Of a DNA stretch of 20,166 bases, positions 13,466-20,166 are shown in pieces. Under the pieces are notes generated by a model, which made no database searches, had not been told where the DNA came from, and saw nothing but the letters and a program-made list of their open reading frames with translations. Numbering within the stretch: the first letter of the stretch is position 1; each line of letters opens with the position of its first letter. The translations under genes were made by a program, and so were the position numbers. Origin of the DNA: JAWLFY01 sp041685355 (GTDB lineage: Bacteria; Planctomycetota; Planctomycetia; Pirellulales; Pirellulaceae); the NCBI GenBank assembly GCA_041685355.1, contig JAWLFY010000090.1, positions 1-20,166 on the forward strand, given 5' to 3'.

Positions 13466-15046
13466 CTACGAGGTAACGCGGGCGAGAAAGTAGCCGATCG
13501 CGAGCGCGACGATGAACAACGCCCCGACGAGAGTCCCGATCAGCATCGGGTCGAGCCCTTTCTTCGGTTCCCGCGCGATCCGGTCGCGGAGGTCACGGCG
13601 GACGACGCGGTCGTCTTCGCCACTCGACATCGGACGGGGATTCGCGGAATCGGTCCGGGAGGAAGTTTCCTTCTTGTCGGGCTCACCCCGATTGCGCTCG
13701 AGGATCTTGCTCACGCCCCGGTAGCCCGATTCGATTTCCAGATCGAGGAAGCTCCCTTCCAGGAGGTCTGACGGATTCCCTTTCTGTTTCACCGCGACGA
13801 GTCGTCCGCTATCGCTCGGGCTCAAGCCTTCCCCCTTGAGGAGCTTCGACCGACTACTCGCGAGGGTGTCGTCTTTCTTCGAGGATACCGTGTCCCCCTC
13901 GATCGACGAGGGAGTGCGTTCGTCGGTGCCGAACGAGATCGACGACGACCCTTCGCCGTGGCCGCTTTCGCCCGAACCGGCACGAACCTTTTCGCCCCTT
14001 GGGACCTTCGCGGCAAACCGGGCCAAAATGTCTGCCACTTCACCCGCCGATTGATACCGGTACTTCGGCTCCTTCTGGATCATTTTGACGCAGATCCCTT
14101 CGAGCTCCCCCGGGCAATCCTTGCGGAGCTCGCGGATCGACCGCGGCATTTCGGTCTGGTGCCTCGCGATCCGCTGGGCCAGCGTCCCGTCGCTGAAAGG
14201 GGGCTTCCCGGTCAGCAAAAAGTAGAGGGTACATCCGAGTCCGTAGATGTCGGCGCGATGATCCACGGTGTGACTGTTGAGGGCCTGCTCGGGGGCGAGG
14301 TAGTCGGCGGTCCCCAGGACGTTCTCGTTGTGGGCGACGGTCAACGATGCCTGCTCCGCGCCCCCCGCTTCGGCGACGAGTGCCAATCCCATGTCCAACA
14401 ATCGCACCACGCCGTCGGAGTCGATCAGCAGGTTTGCCGGTTTGACGTCCCGGTGGATGACGCCTTTGGAGTGGGCATGTTCCAACCCGCGAGCGGCTTG
14501 GCTGATCACGTTGGCCGCGGTGGAAAAGTCCATCGGACCTTCCCGTTTGACGAGCGTTTGCAGGTCGTACCCGTCGACGTACTCCATCACGATGTAGTGC
14601 ACGTCCCCTTCGTTGTCGATGTCGTGGGCGAGGACGATGTTGGGATGGTTGAGCGAGGCGATCGCCTTGGCTTCCAGCTGAAATCGGGCGAGATACGACG
14701 CGTCGTTGAGCCGCTTCTTGGGAAGCACCTTGATCGCCCGCTTGTCGTGCATGCGGATATGTTCGGCCAAGTAGACGCTGCTCATCCCCCCGGTGCCGAT
14801 GTGACCGAGCAGCTTGTAGCGGCCGAGGAAGAACCCCTTGTATTTCCCCCCCAGAAGTTTCTCGACGTGCCAATCCGTCAACAAGCCGCGTTCGACGAAC
14901 GCCGCCCCCAGCTCCCTCGCGGACTTCGGCAGCTTCCCTCCGTGCTTCTCGCGAACGCTCGCGATGAACGGATCGAGCGCGGACTTCTCGATCAGATTGC
15001 TCTTGGCAACGAGGTCGAGAAAACGTTCCGACGTGATTTGTGACAT
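13466..15046 (-). CDS. Serine/threonine protein kinase with C-terminal membrane anchor
   Basis: A 526-aa Hanks-type kinase. Residues 1-75 form a helical N-terminal domain (ERFLDLVAKSNLI ... GLLTDWHVEKLLGGKYKG) of a kind seen before planctomycete kinases. The catalytic domain has GTGGMSSVYLAE (84-95), the ATP-binding Lys in AIKVL (K106), HRDVKPANLL (198-207), DMG (218-220) in place of DFG, and APE (251-253). All catalytic residues are present, so it is probably active. Residues 350-498 are a low-complexity Ser/Asp/Lys-rich linker, and 500-523 is a single hydrophobic helix near the very C-terminus (PMLIGTLVGALFIVALAIGY). There is no sensory domain beyond the helix, so this is a tail-anchored cytoplasmic kinase. 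It is first in an operon with the acyltransferase; a candidate promoter lies at 15092-15120. Confidence 0.94.
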   Translation of the reverse strand: MSQITSERFLDLVAKSNLIEKSALDPFIASVREKHGGKLPKSARELGAAFVERGLLTDWHVEKLLGGKYKGFFLGRYKLLGHIGTGGMSSVYLAEHIRMHDKRAIKVLPKKRLNDASYLARFQLEAKAIASLNHPNIVLAHDIDNEGDVHYIVMEYVDGYDLQTLVKREGPMDFSTAANVISQAARGLEHAHSKGVIHRDVKPANLLIDSDGVVRLLDMGLALVAEAGGAEQASLTVAHNENVLGTADYLAPEQALNSHTVDHRADIYGLGCTLYFLLTGKPPFSDGTLAQRIARHQTEMPRSIRELRKDCPGELEGICVKMIQKEPKYRYQSAGEVADILARFAAKVPRGEKVRAGSGESGHGEGSSSISFGTDERTPSSIEGDTVSSKKDDTLASSRSKLLKGEGLSPSDSGRLVAVKQKGNPSDLLEGSFLDLEIESGYRGVSKILERNRGEPDKKETSSRTDSANPRPMSSGEDDRVVRRDLRDRIAREPKKGLDPMLIGTLVGALFIVALAIGYFLARVTS

Positions 15047-15091
15047 GGGCTGCCGGCCATGACCCCATGGGGCGAACTTGGGTGTGCCGGG

Positions 15092-15120
15092 AGGATACCA
15101 CTTGGGTCTCGGGCCGTTAA
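15092..15120 (-). promoter_or_regulatory. Candidate promoter of the kinase-acyltransferase operon
   Basis: On the minus strand TTAACG (15115-15120) and TATCCT (15092-15097) are 17 nt apart, each matching four of six consensus bases. An AT-rich stretch with two AGCTAA copies (15120-15135 region) lies just upstream, where an UP element or operator would sit. The leader would be roughly 40 nt. Confidence 0.5.
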
Positions 15121-15224
15121 GCTAATCGTAGCTAAATTCTTACCCCGAGCGAACCTTTTCGGGTCATTTCGGCTCCCGTCGTCAACCAGCGGGTCTCCGC
15201 AAATGGCTTCCACGCCCCCCAACC

Positions 15225-16151
15225 ATGGCACCCGTCGCCTTGATCCCGGACCGATCCCCTTCGCACCGAACCCCGTCCCGTCCGAACGTCGAATCGGCTT
15301 CGTCGATGTCACCAGGCGTATCGCGCCCCCTGACACGCCGCGCCCCGACCGACAACCGATCGTTCGAGGCGTTCGGGATCATGGCGAAATACTGGGAGCC
15401 GGGACGGGTCAAAACACGACTCGGCGCGTCGGTCGGGATGGATCGCGCGGCAGAACTGCACCGAATCTTCGTTCTTCATTTGTGTGAGGTTTTGGCTGAG
15501 GTCGACGCGGCCAAGCAAGTCGTCGTCGCGCCCGACGAGAAACTCGCGGACGTCGCCGCCGCGCTGTCCCCTTCTTGGTCGGTCGCGGGGCAGGGGAGTG
15601 GGGACCTCGGACAGAGGATGGCGCGGTGGTTTCAAGGACAGCTCGGCCCCCGTCGCGAGGAAGACGCCCCCCCCGAACCCCCCCCTCAGCCCCGTGCCAT
15701 GTCGCCCCGTGCCATGCTGATCGGCGGCGACTGCTTGACCGTCGGACCGACCGAAATCGCGGAGGCGTTTGAGAAACTCGCCGACCACGACGTCGTGATC
15801 GGTCCGAGTGCCGACGGTGGGTACTACCTGATCGGAATCGCCGGACGCTGGAATCCCGCCCGCGGATCGTTGTTCGAGAACGTCTCGTGGGGAACCGACC
15901 GGGTCGCCGAGATCACCCGTCGACGGGTCGAGTCGGCCAAACTCTCGGCCGCGGAACTCGCCCCGATGGAAGACGTCGATACGATCGACGAACTCGACCG
16001 GCTGCGAGAGACGCTCGCGTCACGCCCGACCGACCGCAGCCGACCCGACCATCTGGAAAACCTTCGCCGATCGATCGACGCGACCCTCGCGAGTCCATCG
16101 TCGGGAGCCGCGACGCCGCCACCGGAGACGCGAGACCCGGAGACTTCGTGA
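15225..16151 (+). CDS. TIGR04282/DUF2064 family glycosyltransferase-like protein
   Basis: Up to 308 aa, similar to the GT-A-fold nucleotidyl/glycosyltransferase family once called rSAM/selenodomain-associated transferase 1. Motifs: GIMAKYWEPGRVKTRLG (51-67), GSGDLGQRM (124-132), IGGDCLTV (166-173), GPSADGGYYLIGI (193-205) and VSWGTDRV (220-227). Start is uncertain: the ATG at 15306 would give 281 aa, and neither has a Shine-Dalgarno. The family core begins only near residue 46. The stretch 141-163 is a Pro-rich insert made of two C8 runs and a 15-bp duplication. The C-terminal 40 residues are polar and probably disordered. The stop overlaps the next start by one base (TGATG), giving an operon with the ThiO-like oxidase. 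Donor and acceptor are unknown; no radical-SAM partner is in view. Confidence 0.85.
   Translation: MAPVALIPDRSPSHRTPSRPNVESASSMSPGVSRPLTRRAPTDNRSFEAFGIMAKYWEPGRVKTRLGASVGMDRAAELHRIFVLHLCEVLAEVDAAKQVVVAPDEKLADVAAALSPSWSVAGQGSGDLGQRMARWFQGQLGPRREEDAPPEPPPQPRAMSPRAMLIGGDCLTVGPTEIAEAFEKLADHDVVIGPSADGGYYLIGIAGRWNPARGSLFENVSWGTDRVAEITRRRVESAKLSAAELAPMEDVDTIDELDRLRETLASRPTDRSRPDHLENLRRSIDATLASPSSGAATPPPETRDPETS
15690..15716 (+). repeat. 15-bp-period duplication in the glycosyltransferase gene
   Basis: CCCCGTGCCATG occurs at 15690-15701 and 15705-15716, giving PRAM-S-PRAM in frame. Two runs of eight C (15667-15674 and 15678-15685) lie just upstream. Confidence 0.75.
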
Positions 16152-17338
16152 TGAAGACCGATCGGCCCGATGCGACCGGCGTGACGCCGAGTCGATCGGC
16201 GCTCGGACGCTCCACCCTGATCATCGGGGGCGGGGTGATCGGGCTAACGTTGGCGTGGGAACGGTTACGTCGGGGCGACCGCGTGACGCTCGTCGAGCGG
16301 GACCGGGTCGGCCGGGGGACCTCGTGGGCGGCGACGGGGATCCTGCCACCGGCCCGGTTCGACACCGCGACCGATCCGCTCGACCGGCTGAGGGGGCTGA
16401 GCCACGACCTGTTCCCTGACTGGTCGCAGCGGCTTGAGGCCGACACCGGGATCGACGTCGGGTTCCGCCGCTGCGGCGGTTGGTACTTGGCGGAAACGCC
16501 GGGGGAGCACGCGGCGATGACCGGGATGACCGATTACTGGGGTGAGCTCGGGATCGCGTGCGATCGGGTCGCGCCCGATCAACTACGCGAACGGGAACCG
16601 GGGCTCGCGGGATGGGCCGAATCGAACCCGCGGGCGTCGGCTTGGTGGGCCCCGGGGGAATATCAAATCCGCAGCCCCGACTTCCTCCGCGCCTTGCAAT
16701 CCGCCGTCCGACAACACGGCGGCGAACTGATCGAGGGTGGGCTCGTCAACGACGTCCGCGAACTTGACGACGGCGGCGAGGCGCTCGTGGGGGATCGCTG
16801 GCGACGGGCCGACTCCGTCGTCATTTGCGGCGGCGCGTGGACCGGGCTGATCGCCGAACGTTTCGGATTGGGGCGGAGCGTCGTCCCCGTCCGAGGGCAA
16901 ATCTTGTTGCTGCGATTCCCCCGTCCGACTCTCCGAGGGATCGTCAACGTCGGCAACCGATACATCGTCTGCCGCGATGACGGGCGAACGCTGGTGGGGT
17001 CGGTCGAGGAAGAGGTCGGCTTTCGCCCCGGAACCACTCCCGACGTGTTGGACCAACTTCACGCGTTCGCGGTACGAGTTTGCGATGAATTCAAGGACGC
17101 GGACGTCGAATCGTGTTGGTCGGGATTCCGGCCGATGACGTTCGACGGATTCCCGATGATCGGGCGCGTCCCCTCGACGCGAAACTTGTTCGTCGCCTCA
17201 GGCCACTTTCGTAGCGGCGTCCACCTCTCTTGCGGCACCGCCGTCGCGCTCGCCGACGCGATGGACGGCGTTCCCCCGCCGATCGATTTGTCTCCGTTCG
17301 GTGTCGGAAAACAGCAACAACGGATACCCTCTCGGTGA
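16151..17338 (+). CDS. FAD-dependent amino-acid oxidase, ThiO-like glycine oxidase
   Basis: A 395-aa flavoprotein of the D-amino-acid/glycine oxidase (DAO) family. Residues 21-50 form the FAD-binding Rossmann start, STLIIGGGVIGLTLAWERLR, with the acidic residue at the end of the second strand in TLVERD. Further marks are GTSWAATGILPP (56-67), PVRGQILLL (246-254), and the C-terminal WSGFRPMTFDGFPMIG (323-338) with GHFRSGVHLS (351-360). The GHFRxG pattern favours ThiO-type enzymes, which oxidise glycine to an imine for the thiazole of thiamine (EC 1.4.3.19). No other thiamine gene is in view, so another amine substrate such as sarcosine is possible. I start at the ATG at 16151, which overlaps the preceding stop by one base; the longer frame from 15887 lies inside that gene. 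A short flavoprotein follows after 74 nt. Confidence 0.87.
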   Translation: MKTDRPDATGVTPSRSALGRSTLIIGGGVIGLTLAWERLRRGDRVTLVERDRVGRGTSWAATGILPPARFDTATDPLDRLRGLSHDLFPDWSQRLEADTGIDVGFRRCGGWYLAETPGEHAAMTGMTDYWGELGIACDRVAPDQLREREPGLAGWAESNPRASAWWAPGEYQIRSPDFLRALQSAVRQHGGELIEGGLVNDVRELDDGGEALVGDRWRRADSVVICGGAWTGLIAERFGLGRSVVPVRGQILLLRFPRPTLRGIVNVGNRYIVCRDDGRTLVGSVEEEVGFRPGTTPDVLDQLHAFAVRVCDEFKDADVESCWSGFRPMTFDGFPMIGRVPSTRNLFVASGHFRSGVHLSCGTAVALADAMDGVPPPIDLSPFGVGKQQQRIPSR

Positions 17339-17412
17339 ATCGATCCCGAAGGACGATTCGTTTCCCAGAACACCAGATTTGAATTCCCCAAGACACTGGC
17401 ACCTCACGTTCC

Positions 17413-18195
17413 ATGCCCCCCGACGAACCCGTTGATTCGGACGTACCCGATCCTGCCGCCCCGACGCTCGATCCGCCCGGGACGATCGCCGTCGTCGGCG
17501 GCGGGTTGCTCGGGGTGGAGGCGGCGTTGTATGGACGATACTTGGGCTACGACGTGACGCTGTTCGAACGGTCCGCGATCGGGAGCTCCGCCGCCGATTC
17601 GGCCGACGCCCCGCTGCCGCTCCCGAGCAGTCGCGGATGGTCCCCGCTCGCCGCCTCGGCACTCGAGGCCCAATACCCCGACCGGTTCCCGGGGAAGGGC
17701 CCCGAAACCGTCGCCGAGTGGCTCGACGTGGGGCTCGTCCCGCTCACCGAGACCGACCTCCTTCGTGGCCGCGTCCGTGTCCCCGCCGAGGTGATTCGGA
17801 TCGATCTGGCCGAAGGAACCCCCGGGGCCGCGATCGACGATTCGGAAGCTGTCGACTCGGAAAACGTCGACGACGACCTTTCGGAAGAGATCCCGCCCGA
17901 TTTTCGGATCACCGTCCGCGGCCCGGACGGGATGAGCGAAACCGTTGACTTCGAGGCGGTGATCTTGGCGATCGGTCCTGCCGACCCGCCGGCGATCGGG
18001 TTCCCAGTGCCGGCCCCCTACTTTTTTCGTGTGGGTGACTTGGCCGAACCGATTCAGTCCGGCGACGGAGAGGGCCGGTCTGGCGGCGGAGACGCGGAGC
18101 TCGCCTTCGCGCGGGGCCTGCAGGAGATCGTCTCCGCGTACGCCGAACTGGCGGGCCGAGCCGATCTCGACCTCTATCGTCCTCGCCGAACCTGA
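17413..18195 (+). CDS. Short Rossmann-fold FAD/NAD(P)-binding oxidoreductase-like protein
   Basis: A 260-aa protein whose N-terminus, after a 22-residue acidic/Pro lead, reads TIAVVGGGLLGVEAALYGRY with GYDVTLFERS, a dinucleotide-binding fold (GGGLLG 29-34, acidic E52). Near the end come VILAIGPAD and APYFFRVGDLAEP, matching the second dinucleotide-contact region of flavoprotein reductases. The middle is short and acidic, and the usual separate NAD(P)-binding and interface domains are not recognisable. It is either a minimal family of its own or a degenerated reductase. It follows the ThiO-like gene by 74 nt on the same strand and is followed 10 nt later by a strong hairpin, so it is probably the last gene of that operon. 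No Shine-Dalgarno is visible. Substrate unknown. Confidence 0.75.
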   Translation: MPPDEPVDSDVPDPAAPTLDPPGTIAVVGGGLLGVEAALYGRYLGYDVTLFERSAIGSSAADSADAPLPLPSSRGWSPLAASALEAQYPDRFPGKGPETVAEWLDVGLVPLTETDLLRGRVRVPAEVIRIDLAEGTPGAAIDDSEAVDSENVDDDLSEEIPPDFRITVRGPDGMSETVDFEAVILAIGPADPPAIGFPVPAPYFFRVGDLAEPIQSGDGEGRSGGGDAELAFARGLQEIVSAYAELAGRADLDLYRPRRT

Positions 18196-18205
18196 CGACG
18201 CCTTG

Positions 18206-18235
18206 GCCCGAACGGGACAGTTAAAACGTTCGGGC
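18206..18235 (+). terminator. 9-bp hairpin closing the glycosyltransferase-oxidase operon
   Basis: GCCCGAACG (18206-18214) and CGTTCGGGC (18227-18235) are perfect inverted copies around a 12-nt AT-richer loop, starting 10 nt after the stop. No U-tract follows, so it could also be a processing or operator site. Confidence 0.5.
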
Positions 18236-18450
18236 AACCGGCAAGGGTCCGAGCGACGCGACGTGATGTGATGTGACGGATATGACAGACCGCGCGTTAC
18301 GTTTACGCGGGTCGGTCATCCTGCGCCGCCGCCCGCAACCGAATTCGGACCCGCTCGCCCGAATTCCGATCCATCGTCTCGACTCGAGCGACGATGGGTA
18401 ACACGTCCCCTCCGGCCGGGACGGTCCGATCCGTCGAGAGAGCGTTGCAG

Positions 18451-19926
18451 ATGAGTCTTCGAACCCGACCGTACCTTTCACGGATCGCGGCGACGCTGTT
18501 GTCGGTCGTCGCCACCGGGCTTTCCGATTCCGCCGTGGCCGGACCGGCCGAGGACCGAGTTCGTGCCCGACGGGAGCAGGCGTCTCAACAGATGAAGTCC
18601 GCCTATCGTGGCGTCTTTTACGAAAACGACTTCGGCTACCTCGACGACCCGTTCTACGACGGCCCGAGCTTCCTCGGCGACTCGATGAAGGGGATGTTCG
18701 ACGATCGCGTCGACGTCGGGGGCGAGATCCGGGTGCGTTTCCACGATGAGCGGAACCATCGCGGGTTCGGCCTCACCGGCCGAGACGATTCGTTCTGGCT
18801 GACCCGATACCGGATGTTCCTCGACTATCAGATCTCTGATCACCTGCGGTTCTTCGGCGAATACATTTACGCCGATTCGGGCGGCGAGACGTTCGCCAGC
18901 CGCTCGATCGAGGTCAATCGGGGCGACGCGCAGAACCTGTTCGTCGACGTCGATCTGACCGAGTCGCTCACCGCCCGCGGCGGCCGCCAGGAACTCCTGT
19001 ACGGGAACCAACGTTTGATCTCGCCGCTCGATTGGGCGAATACGCGACGCACGTTCGACGGATACCGCTTGCTCTACTCGGGGACGGATTGGAAGGTCGA
19101 CGGGTTCTACGTCCACCCCGTCAAGCGAACCCCCGAATACAACGACCGTTGGGACGCGACCAACCGGGACGTCGACTTTTTCGGCGTCTACGCCCAACGC
19201 CCCGACACCGCCGTGGGCACGTTCGAGCCGTATTATCTGGGGCTGAAGAACCGCGTCGCCGACTTCGACGATCACACGATCGGCAGCCGCGTGTTCGGCG
19301 AGTCGACAAGCGGGTTGAAATACGAGTTCGAGGGGGGGGTTCAATTCGGCGAGAACGCCCCCGGCTTCGGGAACCACGACGCGGGGTTCTTCACCGCCGG
19401 ACTCGGCCGTCAGCTCCGCTGGCACACCCCGATCGGGGCTTGGACGCCAACGGTGTGGCTCTGGTACGACTGGGCGTCCGGCGGGGATGACGTCCCCGCG
19501 GCCCGTGGCGACGACAGCTTCGACCACCTGTTCCCGTTGGCCCACAAGTACAACGGCCTGATGGACCTGTTCGGCCGCCGCAATTTGAACGACGTCAACG
19601 TCCAGTTCACCACGCCGGTCTTGGGCGACCGCGTCTCGCTGCTGCTCTGGTATCACTACTTCTTTCTTGACGAGAAGACGACGCCGTACGACGTGACGAT
19701 GACGCCGTTCAACCCGGCCAACGCGGCGGGGGATCGGGAACTCGGTCACGAGATCGATGTCGTGCTGACCGCGGCGATCAATCCGCGGAACACCGCGCTG
19801 ATCGGCTACTCGTACTTCAACGCCGGAAAGTATTACGAGACGACCGGGGGAATCCCCAGCGGATCGCCGGCCCGGGGCGATCACGACGCGCAGTTTTTCT
19901 ACTTCACTTATCAAATGCGTTTCTAA
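18451..19926 (+). CDS. Outer-membrane beta-barrel porin, alginate-export family
   Basis: A 491-aa outer-membrane protein. I start at the ATG at 18451 (MSLRTRPYLS, preceded by GAGAG about 10 nt upstream), because it opens a clean signal peptide: basic residues, hydrophobic AATLLSVVATGL, and a cleavage site after AVA (28-30). The earlier ATG at 18394 would bury it. The mature protein alternates short amphipathic strands and polar turns (FWLTRYRMFLDYQISDHLRF, VSLLLWYHYFFLD) and ends YFTYQMRF with the C-terminal Phe used for barrel assembly. The pattern RVDVGGEIRVRFHDERNHRG then LTRYRMFLDY is typical of the alginate-export (PF13372) family. The exported or imported solute is unknown; no alginate gene is in the window. 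A run of eight G lies at 19332-19339. It appears to be a single-gene unit. Confidence 0.88.
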   Translation: MSLRTRPYLSRIAATLLSVVATGLSDSAVAGPAEDRVRARREQASQQMKSAYRGVFYENDFGYLDDPFYDGPSFLGDSMKGMFDDRVDVGGEIRVRFHDERNHRGFGLTGRDDSFWLTRYRMFLDYQISDHLRFFGEYIYADSGGETFASRSIEVNRGDAQNLFVDVDLTESLTARGGRQELLYGNQRLISPLDWANTRRTFDGYRLLYSGTDWKVDGFYVHPVKRTPEYNDRWDATNRDVDFFGVYAQRPDTAVGTFEPYYLGLKNRVADFDDHTIGSRVFGESTSGLKYEFEGGVQFGENAPGFGNHDAGFFTAGLGRQLRWHTPIGAWTPTVWLWYDWASGGDDVPAARGDDSFDHLFPLAHKYNGLMDLFGRRNLNDVNVQFTTPVLGDRVSLLLWYHYFFLDEKTTPYDVTMTPFNPANAAGDRELGHEIDVVLTAAINPRNTALIGYSYFNAGKYYETTGGIPSGSPARGDHDAQFFYFTYQMRF

Positions 19927-19969
19927 GCCCTCTCCGAATGGCTCTTCCGCATGGCGACCGTTTCCGGTT

Positions 19970-19997
19970 CCCCGGCGCCGCGTCCCCGGCGCCGCGT
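19970..19997 (+). repeat. 14-bp tandem duplication after the porin
   Basis: CCCCGGCGCCGCGT occurs twice head-to-tail (19970-19983, 19984-19997) and is followed by the palindrome CCCGATCGGG (19999-20008). It is the start of a 240-nt stretch to the window end in which I see no gene. Confidence 0.7.
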
Positions 19998-20166
19998 CCC
20001 CGATCGGGTGTCCCGAGGGGATCCGTTGGGCCGCGTATCGGTGGGGGCCTCGGGGGCCGGACAAGAGTGAAGTAGCGGTCTTCGCGGTTCGCACGGATTA
20101 TCGTCCGGGGGGCTTTCGTGCGAATTCGCGTCATTCGACGGCTCGATAAGTCCGTGTGGGGGACCG

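Noticed and set aside
13958..15043. 361-codon plus-strand frame under the kinase
   Set aside because: Antisense shadow; kinase motifs on the other strand are complete.
18478..20094. 538-codon minus-strand frame under the porin
   Set aside because: Antisense shadow; the plus strand has a signal peptide, barrel strands and a terminal Phe.
20120..20129. 10-bp palindrome GCGAATTCGC near the window end as an operator
   Set aside because: Short, isolated, and the gene it might control is outside the window; chance is likely.

Overview
The window comes from a GC-rich bacterium of the Planctomycetota. The strongest evidence is a PSCyt1/DUF1549/DUF1553 protein followed 3 nt later by a DUF1501 protein, a pairing typical of that phylum. 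Supporting evidence is a kinase with a planctomycete-type N-terminal domain and a prolyl-tRNA synthetase of the short, insertion-free archaeal/eukaryotic type. A complete glycine-betaine synthesis and uptake cassette suggests a marine or otherwise salt-exposed organism; that habitat is an inference.

Layout. 160-1674 (+) is proS. It is followed by a hairpin-rich spacer and then a leftward block (1843-3063, -) made of a MarR-type regulator and two small, overlapping genes of unknown function. A 607-bp spacer (3064-3670) separates the regulator from the rightward genes. It carries two unrelated tandem-repeat arrays, about nine 15-bp units and four identical 24-bp units, plus a candidate promoter and an inverted repeat. 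3671-7272 (+) is a tight operon: glycine/sarcosine N-methyltransferase, sarcosine/dimethylglycine N-methyltransferase (ATGA overlap), and a BCCT betaine transporter starting at TTG behind a strong Shine-Dalgarno. Together these can convert glycine to betaine with S-adenosylmethionine and recapture betaine from outside. The MarR gene diverges from this operon, so it is a candidate osmotic regulator of the CosR/EctR kind; this is inferred from family and position.

7618-12198 (+) is the exported cytochrome-c-like PSCyt1/DUF1549/DUF1553 protein plus its DUF1501 partner, which carries a twin-arginine signal. Converging on it from the right (12180-15046, -) are a tail-anchored Ser/Thr protein kinase and a PlsC-like acyltransferase 11 nt apart, with a candidate promoter at 15092-15120. 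From 15225 (+) runs a three-gene group: a TIGR04282/DUF2064 glycosyltransferase, a ThiO-like glycine oxidase and a short Rossmann-fold flavoprotein. It is closed by a 9-bp-stem hairpin. The last gene (18451-19926, +) is an outer-membrane beta-barrel of the alginate-export family. The first 159 nt and the last 240 nt hold no gene I can support.

An unusual recurring trait is short tandem duplication whose period is usually a multiple of three. Examples are 15- and 24-bp arrays in the spacer, an 18-bp array inside the DUF1553 gene, a degenerate hexapeptide repeat at the transporter N-terminus, about 16-bp units running through the transporter stop codon, a 15-bp duplication in the glycosyltransferase and a 14-bp duplication after the porin. 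I do not see a clear-cut novel defence or mobile system. The best candidates for something undescribed are the repeat-loaded spacer between regulator and betaine operon, and the small overlapping gene pair beside it.
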